Positions 16,504-25,078 of a stretch of DNA of 56,983 bases are shown one piece after another. The stretch comes from Deltaproteobacteria bacterium (GTDB taxonomy: Bacteria > Myxococcota_A > UBA796 > GCA-2862545). The stretch lies in the NCBI GenBank assembly GCA_016938035.1, contig JAFGVK010000148.1, positions 1-56,983 on the forward strand, read 5' to 3'. The translations under genes were made by a program, and so were the position numbers. The notes beneath the pieces were generated by a model. It was not told where the DNA came from, did not search any database, and saw nothing but the letters and a program-made list of their open reading frames with translations. Position 1 is the stretch's first letter. Every line of letters starts with the position of its first letter.

Positions 16504-18111
16504 GTGCTCCTCACTCTCGCGCTGCTGACTAACGCTCAGGCCGCCCCTATCGTCTGGCCCGCCGGCCACACAGTCCCTGACGCCGTCGCGCTGCATCTCA
16601 CGGACGCGGGGCTCGACAAGGGCGCGGCGCTGGTGCCGGCCTTCATCCCCACCGAGCCGATGGACATCCCCCCCATGGCGGAGGAGGGGAGCTTCTACTC
16701 CTACTCGTTCAGCGACGGGTGGGTGGCCTTCGAGGTGCTCGGCTCCGACGTTCAGCCCGGTGTGGACGAGCTGGTGGTGGTGGCGACCGGCAACGCGTGG
16801 GTCAACGACGCCGCGGATCCCTTTATGCTCACCTACGACGCGCTGCTGTCGGATGAGTGCCCTGGCTATGTCTCGCCCTTCCCCTGGGAGGCGCGCATCC
16901 CCTTCAAGTTCGCGGTCATGTCCGACAAGACCGTGGACGTCACCATCGATCACATCGACATGACCCTCGATCTGACCAATGAGGACATCCACCTGGACTG
17001 CAACATCACCTACCTGGAGATGGCGCTGGACGCCTTTGGATACTCCCTGTACGGCATGATCATCGACATGGCGCAGGGGGAGATGGAGACCCAGCTCCAG
17101 GAGCAGATCCCCGATCTGGAGGCGATGCTCGAGGACGCCCTCAACCAAGCCCGCTACGACGGTACCATGGCGATGGGGGACATCACCCTGCACATCAAGG
17201 TGGAACCGCACGAGATCAACGTCACCCCCGCCGGGCTCGAGTACGTCCTGGAGGGCTCTGTGGAGGGAGACACCCACCACGCGTGCGTGGCCGCGTGGGA
17301 CGAGGGCTTCTCGACCGCCTGGGGCTCGCCGGTCCCTGCCATCGCCGACGACCCGGCTGGTACCGAGCTGGGGGTCCTGCTCTCGGACGACTTCACCAAC
17401 CAGGCCCTCTACTCCCTCTGGGCGGGCGGCCTGCTGTGCTACGACCTCGCCTCTGGCGACCCCAATTCTCCGGTGCCGGTGGACGGAGGGATGGTCGGGC
17501 TGCTGGCTGGGGAAGCGGTAGGCGCGGTTGTGAACGAGGACGGTCCCGCGATCATCCGCACGGTCCCCAGCGCTCCCCCTGTGGCCAAGTTTGATGGCGG
17601 GCATGACCTCGACATCGTCATCGACCCCCTGGGCCTGGACCTCTTCGCCGAGGTCGACTACCGCATGGCCAGGCCCCTGTCGGTTGACCTGCTGGTGGAC
17701 GCGGGGACAGACCTCATCCTGGACAGCGCCACCGGCGAGCTGAAGGTGGTGATCGACATGGGGGCCGGCTCGGTGGAGACCAGGGTGGTGAGCAACGAGT
17801 TCGCGCCAGAGGCCACCGCGCAGATCGAGGCCGAGCTAGGGCCCAAGGTGATCAGCCTCCTGGAGCCGCTGTTGGGGTCCTTCGTCGGGGACATGTCCTT
17901 CGCGCTCCCCGCCTTTGAGGGGCTGGGGATGACCAGCCTGGACGCCACAGCGGCCGGCCCTGACGGCGACTGGCTGGGGCTCTGGGCCACCCTGGGCGAG
18001 GTGAGCTATGGCGCAGAGGGCTGCTCCGGCGGCTGCTCCGCGGTGGGCTCTACCGCCCTGTGGTGGGCGGCGCTCGCGGGCGGCGTCGCGATCCGGCGGC
18101 GCCGCCGCTAG
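16504..18111 (+). CDS. Exported BPI/TULIP-like protein with MYXO-CTERM-type tail (paralogue 1)
   Basis: GTG 16504 has GGAG six bases upstream and begins a signal peptide ending near AQA. The first segment VPDAVALHLTDAGLDKG resembles the opening strand-helix of BPI/LBP proteins. A later motif SDDFTNQALYSLWAGGLLC resembles the start of their second domain, and the near-C-terminal FALPAFEGLGMTSLD resembles the closing strand. These point to a tubular lipid-binding (TULIP) fold, inferred by eye. The tail has GCSGGCS, a hydrophobic stretch and RRRRR, consistent with MYXO-CTERM sorting to the surface. The product at 22751-24415 is a clear paralogue: NDA-DPF, PFP, the ACVA motif and GGLLC recur in order. 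No ligand is evident. Confidence 0.7.
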   Translation: MLLTLALLTNAQAAPIVWPAGHTVPDAVALHLTDAGLDKGAALVPAFIPTEPMDIPPMAEEGSFYSYSFSDGWVAFEVLGSDVQPGVDELVVVATGNAWVNDAADPFMLTYDALLSDECPGYVSPFPWEARIPFKFAVMSDKTVDVTIDHIDMTLDLTNEDIHLDCNITYLEMALDAFGYSLYGMIIDMAQGEMETQLQEQIPDLEAMLEDALNQARYDGTMAMGDITLHIKVEPHEINVTPAGLEYVLEGSVEGDTHHACVAAWDEGFSTAWGSPVPAIADDPAGTELGVLLSDDFTNQALYSLWAGGLLCYDLASGDPNSPVPVDGGMVGLLAGEAVGAVVNEDGPAIIRTVPSAPPVAKFDGGHDLDIVIDPLGLDLFAEVDYRMARPLSVDLLVDAGTDLILDSATGELKVVIDMGAGSVETRVVSNEFAPEATAQIEAELGPKVISLLEPLLGSFVGDMSFALPAFEGLGMTSLDATAAGPDGDWLGLWATLGEVSYGAEGCSGGCSAVGSTALWWAALAGGVAIRRRRR

Positions 18112-18229
18112 GGCGGCGGTCAGCGCTCCGCGCCTGTCGCCCAGCGGGTGCTCTCGCCCGAGGCGTCACCCCGTCGTCGGTCACACGCTCCGGTAGGTTC
18201 CCCCCGTCCCTGGGGAGCGGGTTGACGCG

Positions 18230-19849
18230 CTAGCGCGCTCGGGTGGCTTGGGCGATCGCCTGCCGGAGCTGGGACGGGGTGAAGGGGCTGGGGAGCCTGC
18301 CGGGACCGGGCTCCAAGGGCGGGGTGTCCAGCGGGTCGCATGCCAGGATGGGGGCGCTGGAGGATGAGGCCGCGCGGCGTCGGAGCTGCGCGCGGTCCTC
18401 TGCCGGGACGTCGCAGCCGAGCACGACCACATCGACCTGATCCAGCAGCACCCTGTCCACCTCGGGGACCGCGGTGACCTCGTGCCCCTCGCGCTCCAGC
18501 ATCCTGACCAGCCCCTCGCGCAGTCGGCGGTTGCTGGCTACCACCTGCACGGCGCGAGGGGTGACGGCGAGGGGGGACTCTGGGAGGACGCTAGGGGGCG
18601 GCGCCTGCGGGACCAGCGCGATGCGCACCTCCGTGCCCCGGTCGGGGCTGGAGCTTAGGGTGAGGCTCCCCCCGACGCTCTCCACGTCCGCCAGGACGGA
18701 GGGGAGCCCAAAGCCGGCCCCCTGACGCCCCCTCCTGGTGGTGAAGCCCGGCGACGTCGCCTGCGCCAGGGTCGCCTCGTCCATCCCCGCCCCGGTGTCG
18801 GCGGCGCAGAGGACCACCTGGCCACCCTCCGGGAACAGGCGCAGCGACAGCTCTCCTCCGTGGGGCATGGCGTCCCGCGCGTTGAGGGCCAGGTGGAGGA
18901 ACAGGTTCTCAAGGCTGGACAGCGGCAGGTCGACCCACGGCTCGACCTCGATCACCACGATGAGCTCGATGTCGTCGGGGAGCAGCCTGCGCAGGGTGCG
19001 GGTGGAGGCCTGGAGCGCCAGGGAGAGTGAGGAGCGCCGCTGGCTGGAGGGGGAGAGGGGCGTCAGGTTTTGGAGCTGGGTGGCGATGGCCTCGGCGCGT
19101 CGCAGCGCTGAGCTCAGCGCGGTCTCTGCGGAGCGTCGCTCCTCCGACTCCGCCGCGGTGGCCAGACGCTGCGTGGAGAGCCGGATTTCGGACAGTGTCT
19201 GACCCAGCCGGTGAGCCATCCCGCTCGCGACCTTCCCCATGGACCCCGCCCGCAGGCTGTGCTCCAGCTCATTGGAGAGCCTGATCGTCTCGGCGCTCTC
19301 TTGGTGGAGGCGCTTCAGGGTCTCGACGCCTGCACGGTGCGCGTCATCCTGCCGCTTGCGCAGCGCGTGGACCTGGATCGCGAGGGGCGTGAGGATGACG
19401 AGGACCGCTGTTCCCACCCGCAGCCAATCGAGTGAGGACAGCCCCGCGGGGCGTATCCAGCCCGCAAGGCCGATGACGGCAGCGACCTGAGCGAGCAGAG
19501 GGACGACAGTGGTGCGCGGCAGCAGCAGGGCCGAGAGCACCACCGCCGAGGCGAGGAACGCCCCCGCGCCAGGTAGGGGCCCGAAGGAGGTGATCGCTCC
19601 CAGGGTGAACAGCAGCATCAGCTCAACATAGGCCCACGCCCGGACCGTGAGCGCGAGCCTGCGCCCGAACGCGGCCATCCCCAGCAGGGCTAGGCCGGCC
19701 CCCCAGTAGAGCCACACCCACCCAGGGGGGGTGGGCCCACGGAAGGCTGCCAGTCCGAAGCCGGCGATCGCCGGGGCGCCGAGGAAGACGATGGCGATGT
19801 CCATCGCGCGGAGGGGATCGTCGGGCGCATCGAGTCGGAAGCGTTGCAT
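18230..19849 (-). CDS. Membrane hybrid histidine kinase with degenerate catalytic and receiver motifs
   Basis: Residues 15-162 form about six membrane segments. A dimerisation helix follows with His213 in GMAHRLGQTLSEI, then an ATPase domain with N-box NARDAM (323-328), G1 DTGAGMD (351-357) and G2 GAGFGLP. The C-terminus 434-537 resembles a receiver domain. The residue after the phospho-accepting His is Arg rather than Glu/Asp. In the receiver the acidic pair is missing (VVASNRR), the phospho-Asp position is Gly478 and the conserved Lys before Phe is Ser (SPF). The ATPase lobe appears intact, so ATP binding is likely but phosphotransfer is questionable. ATG 19849. No response regulator gene is adjacent. 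Confidence 0.88.
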   Translation of the reverse strand: MQRFRLDAPDDPLRAMDIAIVFLGAPAIAGFGLAAFRGPTPPGWVWLYWGAGLALLGMAAFGRRLALTVRAWAYVELMLLFTLGAITSFGPLPGAGAFLASAVVLSALLLPRTTVVPLLAQVAAVIGLAGWIRPAGLSSLDWLRVGTAVLVILTPLAIQVHALRKRQDDAHRAGVETLKRLHQESAETIRLSNELEHSLRAGSMGKVASGMAHRLGQTLSEIRLSTQRLATAAESEERRSAETALSSALRRAEAIATQLQNLTPLSPSSQRRSSLSLALQASTRTLRRLLPDDIELIVVIEVEPWVDLPLSSLENLFLHLALNARDAMPHGGELSLRLFPEGGQVVLCAADTGAGMDEATLAQATSPGFTTRRGRQGAGFGLPSVLADVESVGGSLTLSSSPDRGTEVRIALVPQAPPPSVLPESPLAVTPRAVQVVASNRRLREGLVRMLEREGHEVTAVPEVDRVLLDQVDVVVLGCDVPAEDRAQLRRRAASSSSAPILACDPLDTPPLEPGPGRLPSPFTPSQLRQAIAQATRAR

Positions 19850-20855
19850 GAAGACCTATCGAGGGGGATAGGGCTGTCTAGCATCTGGAACGGCTCTACG
19901 CGACAATTGGTTTCAATCTTCGCTATACGGGCAAGGAAACGTTCGCGTGGGTTTGGACGCGGGCCGGCGGGCTGCGAGGGGCCCAGGCGCTGAGCGTGCC
20001 GGGGCCGAGGAGAGGCGTTGCGGGCGTTGCCCTTCAACCCACGGCGTCGACCGACAGTGAACGCCGGCGTGGCCCTGCGGGTCCCGAGCGGGTCGGCTCG
20101 AAGGCGGTGCGCCACCGCACGCACCGTCAGGACCTCCGGCCAGGACCTCCGGCCCATGCGTCCGCCCCCTGCTCAGGATCGCCGTCGATTCGATAGGCAA
20201 ATCCAGCACTCTGGAGGACGTCGTGAAAATCGTGGCCGATCGGCTCGGGCTCAGCAGCCCTTCGCCGCCCACGCCCCGCCCGTGGAGCCTCCCGGCTGGG
20301 TGCTGTCACGGACGAACCAACGTTATCGGCGCGCCTCGCGCTCCGCGCCGGGCGCTGGGGCATTCCGGCCCTCGGCCAAGCGGGTGGTTCCACGACGTTG
20401 TGAGCTCGGACCGGACCTCCTGTCGGCCGCTGCCTCCGCCCCCTGCTCAGGATCGCCGTCGATTCGCATGGCCGGTCCTTCGCTGTGAACCAGGTCGCGT
20501 GATTCGCGACCGATCGGCTCAGGCTCTGCTGCCCTGTGCGGCCCGCGCCGCGCCCGGGGAGCGTCGAGGCAGGGGGGTACAACGAATGAACCTTCGTTAT
20601 CTGTACATCGCTCCCTCGCCGCACCGGGCGCTGGGTCCTCCCGAGCCCTGGGCTAGCCGGGCCTCCACGACGCGGTGCGCTCGGACCGGATGATCTGACC
20701 GTGGCCTTCGGGGGCGTCATCGATCGACGAGCGCCCCTCGGCGCGGTCCGCGTCGCCCGGGGGTAGCGCCCTCGTCACCTACCGGTCGCCGACCCGCGAC
20801 CGCTCGGAAGCGGGCGACACGGCCGGCGCGGGGACCCCCTCGCCGGGGGTCCCGC
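19850..20855. other. 1-kb intergenic stretch dominated by family C repeats
   Basis: Contains two family C units in tandem (20141-20697). Bases 19850-20127 are the histidine kinase upstream region, where no convincing promoter is visible. The rest shows no gene, and long frames here have no protein-like features. Confidence 0.65.
20141..20697 (+). repeat. Family C element, two tandem units
   Basis: Unit 1 (20141-20422) and unit 2 (about 20423-20697) share blocks such as CTGCTCAGGATCGCCGTCGA, CGATCGGCTC and GCTCGGACCGGA. Both match the reverse complement of 31500-31776. Unit 1 begins CAGGACCTCCGGCCC and ends GGACCTCCTG, the same termini as the mobile element. A 13-base duplication CAGGACCTCCGGC lies at its left end (20128-20153). 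Confidence 0.75.
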
Positions 20856-21233
20856 TCAGCCCTCCCGCTCCACCCGCACGGCGGTGCCATAGGCCATGAT
20901 CTCCGCGGCGCCCTGCATCACCATCGAGGTGGTGAGGTGCACCCCGACGATCGCGTTGGCGCCCCGCTCCAGCGCGTCTGCCTTCATCCGGTCGAGGGCC
21001 TGCTCGCGCGACTCACCCATCATCTTCGTGTACTCCGAGATCTCGCCCCCCACCAGGGTCTTGAGCGCGGCCATGATGTCGTGTCCCGCGTGGCGGGCCC
21101 TGATGGTGTTCCCCCGCACCAGGCCGAGCACCTCGGTGATGCGGTGTCCGGGGATGGACGGGGTGGTGGTCATCATCATGCCTGCGTCGGGCTTGTGGAC
21201 CAGCGCGGCGGCGGACTGGAGAGCTTGGCTCAT
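20856..21233 (-). CDS. YbjQ/UPF0145 family protein
   Basis: A 125-residue protein matching the YbjQ (UPF0145) family: TTTPSIPGHRITEVLGLVRG near the N-terminus, then an Arg/Ala-rich helix, and EREQALDRM-like and ERGANAIVGVHLTTS segments that build the pentameric core. The biochemical role is not settled, although the family is sometimes called putative heavy-metal-binding. ATG 21233 has GAGGTGA four bases upstream and overlaps the stop of the anti-sigma-like gene by 4 bases. It is therefore the third gene of the sigma factor operon. The longer open frame to 21494 is out of frame with the anti-sigma gene and is not used. Confidence 0.9.
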   Translation of the reverse strand: MSQALQSAAALVHKPDAGMMMTTTPSIPGHRITEVLGLVRGNTIRARHAGHDIMAALKTLVGGEISEYTKMMGESREQALDRMKADALERGANAIVGVHLTTSMVMQGAAEIMAYGTAVRVEREG

Positions 21234-21649
21234 CGGGTCACCTCGTTGTAGGGATCGTGGGTGGCGAGTCGTCCGCGGAGGACGGAGAGAAACAGCAGGA
21301 ACAGGCTGCCGAGGAGCAGGGCGGTGCCCCCCTTGGCCCACAGGGGGGCGGCCTCGTCGAGCAGCAGCTCGGTCAGGCCGCCCCCGAGCAGCACCGCGAG
21401 CGCGAGGGCGAACAGGGCCAGTCCCAGGCCGCGCAGCGGGCTGATCTGCCGCTCCCGGTCCTGGTGCAGCTCGCCCTCCAGCCGCGCGACCCACCCGTCG
21501 GTGACCGCTTTCAGGGCCCTGTGGCGCTCCAATTCGGCCATTACCTCGGGGCGGTCCGCGGCCCAGGCCAGCAGCTCCTCCTCCTCGGCGGGGGTAGCGG
21601 CGCGGTCCACCACCTTGACCATCAGCTCTTCTAGGCGTTCTGGGCTCAT
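21230..21649 (-). CDS. Anti-sigma-factor-like membrane protein
   Basis: A 139-residue protein. The N-terminal helical region (MSPERLEELMVKVVDRAATP) resembles the cytoplasmic anti-sigma domain found next to ECF sigma genes, but it lacks the zinc-binding HxxxCxxC motif. Two hydrophobic segments follow (about residues 75-98 and 105-125), so it is anchored in the inner membrane. ATG 21649 has GGAG five bases upstream and overlaps the sigma factor stop by 4 bases; its own stop overlaps YbjQ. Function as a negative regulator of the neighbouring sigma factor is inferred from position and topology. Confidence 0.75.
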   Translation of the reverse strand: MSPERLEELMVKVVDRAATPAEEEELLAWAADRPEVMAELERHRALKAVTDGWVARLEGELHQDRERQISPLRGLGLALFALALAVLLGGGLTELLLDEAAPLWAKGGTALLLGSLFLLFLSVLRGRLATHDPYNEVTR

Positions 21650-22137
21650 GTCATCTCCAGGGCGAGGGTGAGGGCCGCGCGGGCCCGATAGAGGCGTGAC
21701 ATCACCGTCCCCTTGGGGAGCCCGAGCACCTGGGCGATCTCGGAGTAGGAGAGATCCTGGAAGTGCCTCAGCGACAGGATCTCGCGGTGCTCCTCGGTCA
21801 GGGTCTCCATCGCGGCGCGGACCCTGTCGATCGCCTCCCGCTGGCCGATGGCGTCCAGCGCGCTGCCCTCCGGGCTGGAGACCCTGTCGCTGTCCAGGCC
21901 GGACACCGCTTGGTGACGGCGCCGGTCTCTCGCGTCGGCGCAGGCGTTGCGGACGATGCGGTAGAGCCACGGGTAGAAGGGGCGCGCGGGATCGTAGCGG
22001 TCTCTGGCGCGGTGGGCGCGGAGCAGCGCCTCCTGGGCGATCTCTCGCGCCTCCTGCTCGTCGCCCAGCAGCCCGAGGGCGGCCCGGTGGACGCGGGGCA
22101 GCGAGGCGGCGAGCAGGAGGTCGAAGGGGGTGCTCAT
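21646..22137 (-). CDS. ECF-type RNA polymerase sigma factor
   Basis: A 163-residue sigma-70 family protein with region 2 (EIAQEALLRAHRARDRYDP and FYPWLYRIVRNACADARD) and region 4 (LTEEHREILSLRHFQDLSYS with the helix-turn-helix EIAQVLGLPKGTVMSRL). There is no region 1 or 3, so it is an extracytoplasmic-function factor. It is the first gene of a three-gene operon with the membrane anti-sigma-like protein and YbjQ. ATG 22137. Its promoter targets cannot be recognised by eye. Confidence 0.95.
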   Translation of the reverse strand: MSTPFDLLLAASLPRVHRAALGLLGDEQEAREIAQEALLRAHRARDRYDPARPFYPWLYRIVRNACADARDRRRHQAVSGLDSDRVSSPEGSALDAIGQREAIDRVRAAMETLTEEHREILSLRHFQDLSYSEIAQVLGLPKGTVMSRLYRARAALTLALEMT

Positions 22138-22202
22138 GGTGATTCCGGGGTGACGGTGGCGGCGGTCGGGCAGCCACCACTCCCTACGGGTGAACGTGCG
22201 CC

Positions 22203-22754
22203 CTATTCCCCCACAAAGAGCAGCCCCGCGGCGACCTGCTCCCTCACCTGGCCCCCCATCAGGCGGCCCACGAGGTGCAGGGCGAAGCGCATCGCGGTGG
22301 CGGGCCCACGGGAGGTGAGCACCACCCCCGCGTCGACCACGTCCTCGGCCAGGGCGCCGCCGGTAGAGAGGCGCCCCTCCAGGCCCGGGTACATCGTGAA
22401 GCGGCCCTGTGGCAGCACCCCCGCCGCGTCCAGCACCATCGGCGCGGCGCAGATCGCCGCCACCGGCGCCCCGCTCTCCACCCGCGCGCGGAGCAGGTCG
22501 CGCAGGCCCTGGTGGGCGATCATCCGCTGGGTCCCTCCCATGCCGCCGGGGAGCAGCACCAGGTCCCAGGGCCCCTCCGCCGCCGCCAGCGCGGTGTCAG
22601 GGGTGATGGACAGGCCGTGGGCGCCGACCACCGCGCCGTCACCTTCCAGGCCACCCACCACGACCTCGATCCCGCCCCTGCGGAGCACGTCGATCAGGGT
22701 GACGGCCTCGATCTCCTCGAAGCCCTCCGCCAGGGGGACCAGGACCCGCTTCAC
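22203..22754 (-). CDS. DJ-1/PfpI family protein
   Basis: A 183-residue protein of the DJ-1/ThiJ/PfpI superfamily: VLVPLAEGFEEIEAVTLIDV at the start with the conserved Glu, WDLVLLPGGMGG, and the nucleophile-elbow Cys in VAAICAAPMVL. Members act as chaperones or glyoxalase/deglycase-type enzymes; which applies here is not evident. GTG 22754 overlaps the stop of the BPI-like protein gene by 4 bases, so it is downstream in that operon. The frame open to 23624 is antisense-like composition and is not used. Confidence 0.92.
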   Translation of the reverse strand: MKRVLVPLAEGFEEIEAVTLIDVLRRGGIEVVVGGLEGDGAVVGAHGLSITPDTALAAAEGPWDLVLLPGGMGGTQRMIAHQGLRDLLRARVESGAPVAAICAAPMVLDAAGVLPQGRFTMYPGLEGRLSTGGALAEDVVDAGVVLTSRGPATAMRFALHLVGRLMGGQVREQVAAGLLFVGE

Positions 22755-24415
22755 GCGCTCCTCCGGCGGCGCAGCGCAGCGCCCGCGAGGGTCGCCAGGC
22801 CCAGCAGGCCCGAGGCTGGGAGTGGTCCGCCGTGCCCGCAGCCTCCGCCGCAGCCTCCCCCGTCCGTGCTGTTGCAGCCAGCGCCCTCGCCGTAGGGCAC
22901 CGGCCCGATGTTGGCGTAAGCGCCGAAGTGATCGTTCTCTGTCCCCGCCGGACGGAGCTCCAGCGAGGTCAGCCCCACCCCGGAGATGGAGGGTATGGCG
23001 AAGCTCAGGCTGTCGGTGTAGCTCCCGAGCATCGGCAGGACCACCGTGTCGAACAGGCTGTCGAAGTGGTCCGCGAGGGCCTCGTCCTGTCCGGGAAGCA
23101 GCTCGTTGTGGACGATCACCGTGGTCAGCCCTTCGGCAGACAGATCTACCACCACGTCCAGGTTCCCGGTGGGCGCGTCGAGCAGCAGGTCCACCCCCGC
23201 CTCCAGGTCCAGATCGGCGCCCACGACGCGGGTCCGCCGGTAGTCCAGATCGGCCATGAAGTCGACCCCGAGCTTGTCGACGCTGAGGTTGACGTCGTGG
23301 CCGCCCACCGCGTGCACCAGGGGCGGCGCGGCAGGGCGGGTCACCAGCTCCAGGTCTCCAGAGGCGTCCGGGAAGATCTCCTGGTAGTCTTCCGACAGGC
23401 TGGCGAGCAGGGCGGTGCTCAGAGGCAGCCCGTCCTCCGCCGACAGGTCCTGGCACAGCAGGCCGCCGCGCCAGGTGGCGTACAGCGCCTGGTTGATCCA
23501 GTCGTCGTCGATGAAGGCGCCGATGTGGTGCGGGGAGACCTCCAGGTCCGGAGGCGCAGAGCCAATGGCCGGGGCAGTGCCCTGGGTCGCGTGGGACTGG
23601 GAGACCTGGTAGTCCGCTACGCACGCGTCGGGGGGCGCGTCGAAGGACCCCGCCATCGCCACCCGCACCCCGTCGGGGCGGATGCGCACGTCGGAGGGGT
23701 TGAGCCGCATCTGGAGGGGGACCCCCTGCAGGTCGAGGGTCTGATCGATGGCCAGCCCGTTGAAGGAGTCCTCGATCGTCAGCTCCAGCTGATCCAGCAT
23801 ATCCACGATCTGCGCGTTGACCTCGTCCAGGGCGAAGTCGATGGCCATGTCCACCGGGGACAGGCCCACCCAGTCCATGACGTCGTCCAGGGTCCCGACC
23901 CAGCAGTCCATCGCGACCTGATCCCGGTTCAGCCCCACCTGCACCGACTGGAGCAGGGTGATCTCCGCGTCCAGTCTCGCGGGGGTGACGGTGTGGTCCA
24001 TCCGCAGCTCGATGTCGGCCAGGACCTCTACCGGGAAGGGATCGATGTGGACGTCACAGTCCGCGAGGGTCCACCACCAGAAGGTGTAGGCGTCCACCTC
24101 CACCACGAAGGGGTCGCTGGCGTCATTCATCCAGACGTTGAGGCTGAGGTCCAGGTGCAGGGTGTCCAGATCGGGGCTCAGGGTCCCATCCTGCATCGCC
24201 ATCCCGACCCACATGTTGTGGACCCAGTACCTGTAGACGGCGCCATCACCGTAGATGTCGTCCAGCGGGAGCCGCTCGGGGAGGAAGGCGGGCACCACCT
24301 CCAGCAGGGCGTTGAGCCCCTCCTCGGTCACGTCGACGCTCACCGCCGGATCGATGGTGGCGCCAGGGGGCCAGTCGGCGAGGGCGAGGGTTGGGAGCAG
24401 GAGGAGGAGGGACAT
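22751..24415 (-). CDS. Exported BPI/TULIP-like protein with MYXO-CTERM-type tail (paralogue 2)
   Basis: A 554-residue paralogue of the protein at 16504-18111. A signal peptide (MSLLLLLPTLALA) precedes PAVSVDVTEEGLNALLEVVP, which resembles the BPI/LBP N-terminal segment. The second half contains DDDWINQALYATWRGGLLC and FAIPSISGVGLTSLEL, matching the BPI second-domain opening and final strand. The tail has GGGCGGGCGHGG, a hydrophobic run and RRRRS, a surface-sorting signal of MYXO-CTERM type. ATG 24415 has GAAGGAG six bases upstream. It is followed by the DJ-1 gene with a 4-base overlap. A lipid- or amphipath-binding role is inference from fold resemblance. Confidence 0.7.
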   Translation of the reverse strand: MSLLLLLPTLALADWPPGATIDPAVSVDVTEEGLNALLEVVPAFLPERLPLDDIYGDGAVYRYWVHNMWVGMAMQDGTLSPDLDTLHLDLSLNVWMNDASDPFVVEVDAYTFWWWTLADCDVHIDPFPVEVLADIELRMDHTVTPARLDAEITLLQSVQVGLNRDQVAMDCWVGTLDDVMDWVGLSPVDMAIDFALDEVNAQIVDMLDQLELTIEDSFNGLAIDQTLDLQGVPLQMRLNPSDVRIRPDGVRVAMAGSFDAPPDACVADYQVSQSHATQGTAPAIGSAPPDLEVSPHHIGAFIDDDWINQALYATWRGGLLCQDLSAEDGLPLSTALLASLSEDYQEIFPDASGDLELVTRPAAPPLVHAVGGHDVNLSVDKLGVDFMADLDYRRTRVVGADLDLEAGVDLLLDAPTGNLDVVVDLSAEGLTTVIVHNELLPGQDEALADHFDSLFDTVVLPMLGSYTDSLSFAIPSISGVGLTSLELRPAGTENDHFGAYANIGPVPYGEGAGCNSTDGGGCGGGCGHGGPLPASGLLGLATLAGAALRRRRSA

Positions 24416-24463
24416 GCGGGCTCCTTCATAGCGTCCCGACAGCATAGCTCCCCGCTCGGCACC

Positions 24464-25078
24464 TCACAACACGCGCCTCACCTCCAGGGCCTCGACGAGG
24501 AATTCCACCCACCGCTGAGCCTCGCGGTGTTTGTCGGGGGCGACCCCGGCGGTGGCCGCAGCCAGGGACCTGTGGTGGCCTAGCAGCTGGGTCAGGTGGG
24601 CCTCCAGCAGGGGGTGCCCCTCCGACAGCAGCCTGGGCCCCACCGCCAAGGTGAGGCCGGTCGCGGGCTCCTCGCCAGGGACGACCCTCAGGACCTCGGC
24701 GTAGCGCCGCGCCTCAGGGGCCAGGGACTCCGCGTCAATGCGCCAGCCGTTGGCTGCGAGCCAGCGCCGCAGGCGGGGCGGGTCGTCGGGGGCGTGGAGC
24801 ACCGCCACCGCGGGGGCAGGGCCTCGCGACAGGATCGCCTCGATGGTGCGCGCGCCCATGCCAGCGATGACGGCGCAGGGCACCTCCCTGAAGGGCGCCA
24901 GGCCGTCCGCGACCACCCACCGCAGGCCGCGTCGCCTGGCCTGGTGCGGGTGCCGCTCGGTGGTGATCACGCGGGGGAGCGCCCCGCTGATGTGCCCGTG
25001 GTCGGCGCCCACGTCGATGACCAGCAGGCCGCTGGGGACCAGCTCGAGGATCGCGGCCAGCCGTGGGTGGCGTCGCAC
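24464..25078 (-). CDS. trmK: tRNA (adenine-22-N1)-methyltransferase family protein (TrmK-like)
   Basis: A 204-residue class I SAM-dependent methyltransferase of the TrmK family. The SAM motif is VIDVGADHGHIS (residues about 20-31), followed by the family-typical AVIAGMGARTIEAIL and a C-terminal helical extension. Canonical TrmK has VxGMGG where this protein has AGMGAR. It would methylate N1 of A22 in tRNA. GTG 25078 overlaps the stop of the upstream membrane protein. It is somewhat shorter than Bacillus TrmK (about 230), mostly at the N-terminus. Confidence 0.82.
   Translation of the reverse strand: MRRHPRLAAILELVPSGLLVIDVGADHGHISGALPRVITTERHPHQARRRGLRWVVADGLAPFREVPCAVIAGMGARTIEAILSRGPAPAVAVLHAPDDPPRLRRWLAANGWRIDAESLAPEARRYAEVLRVVPGEEPATGLTLAVGPRLLSEGHPLLEAHLTQLLGHHRSLAAATAGVAPDKHREAQRWVEFLVEALEVRRVL

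Noticed and set aside
20141..20697. CRISPR-like interpretation of the tandem repeats
   Set aside because: Units are about 280 bp, only two, and have no short repeat/unique spacer pattern; no cas genes.
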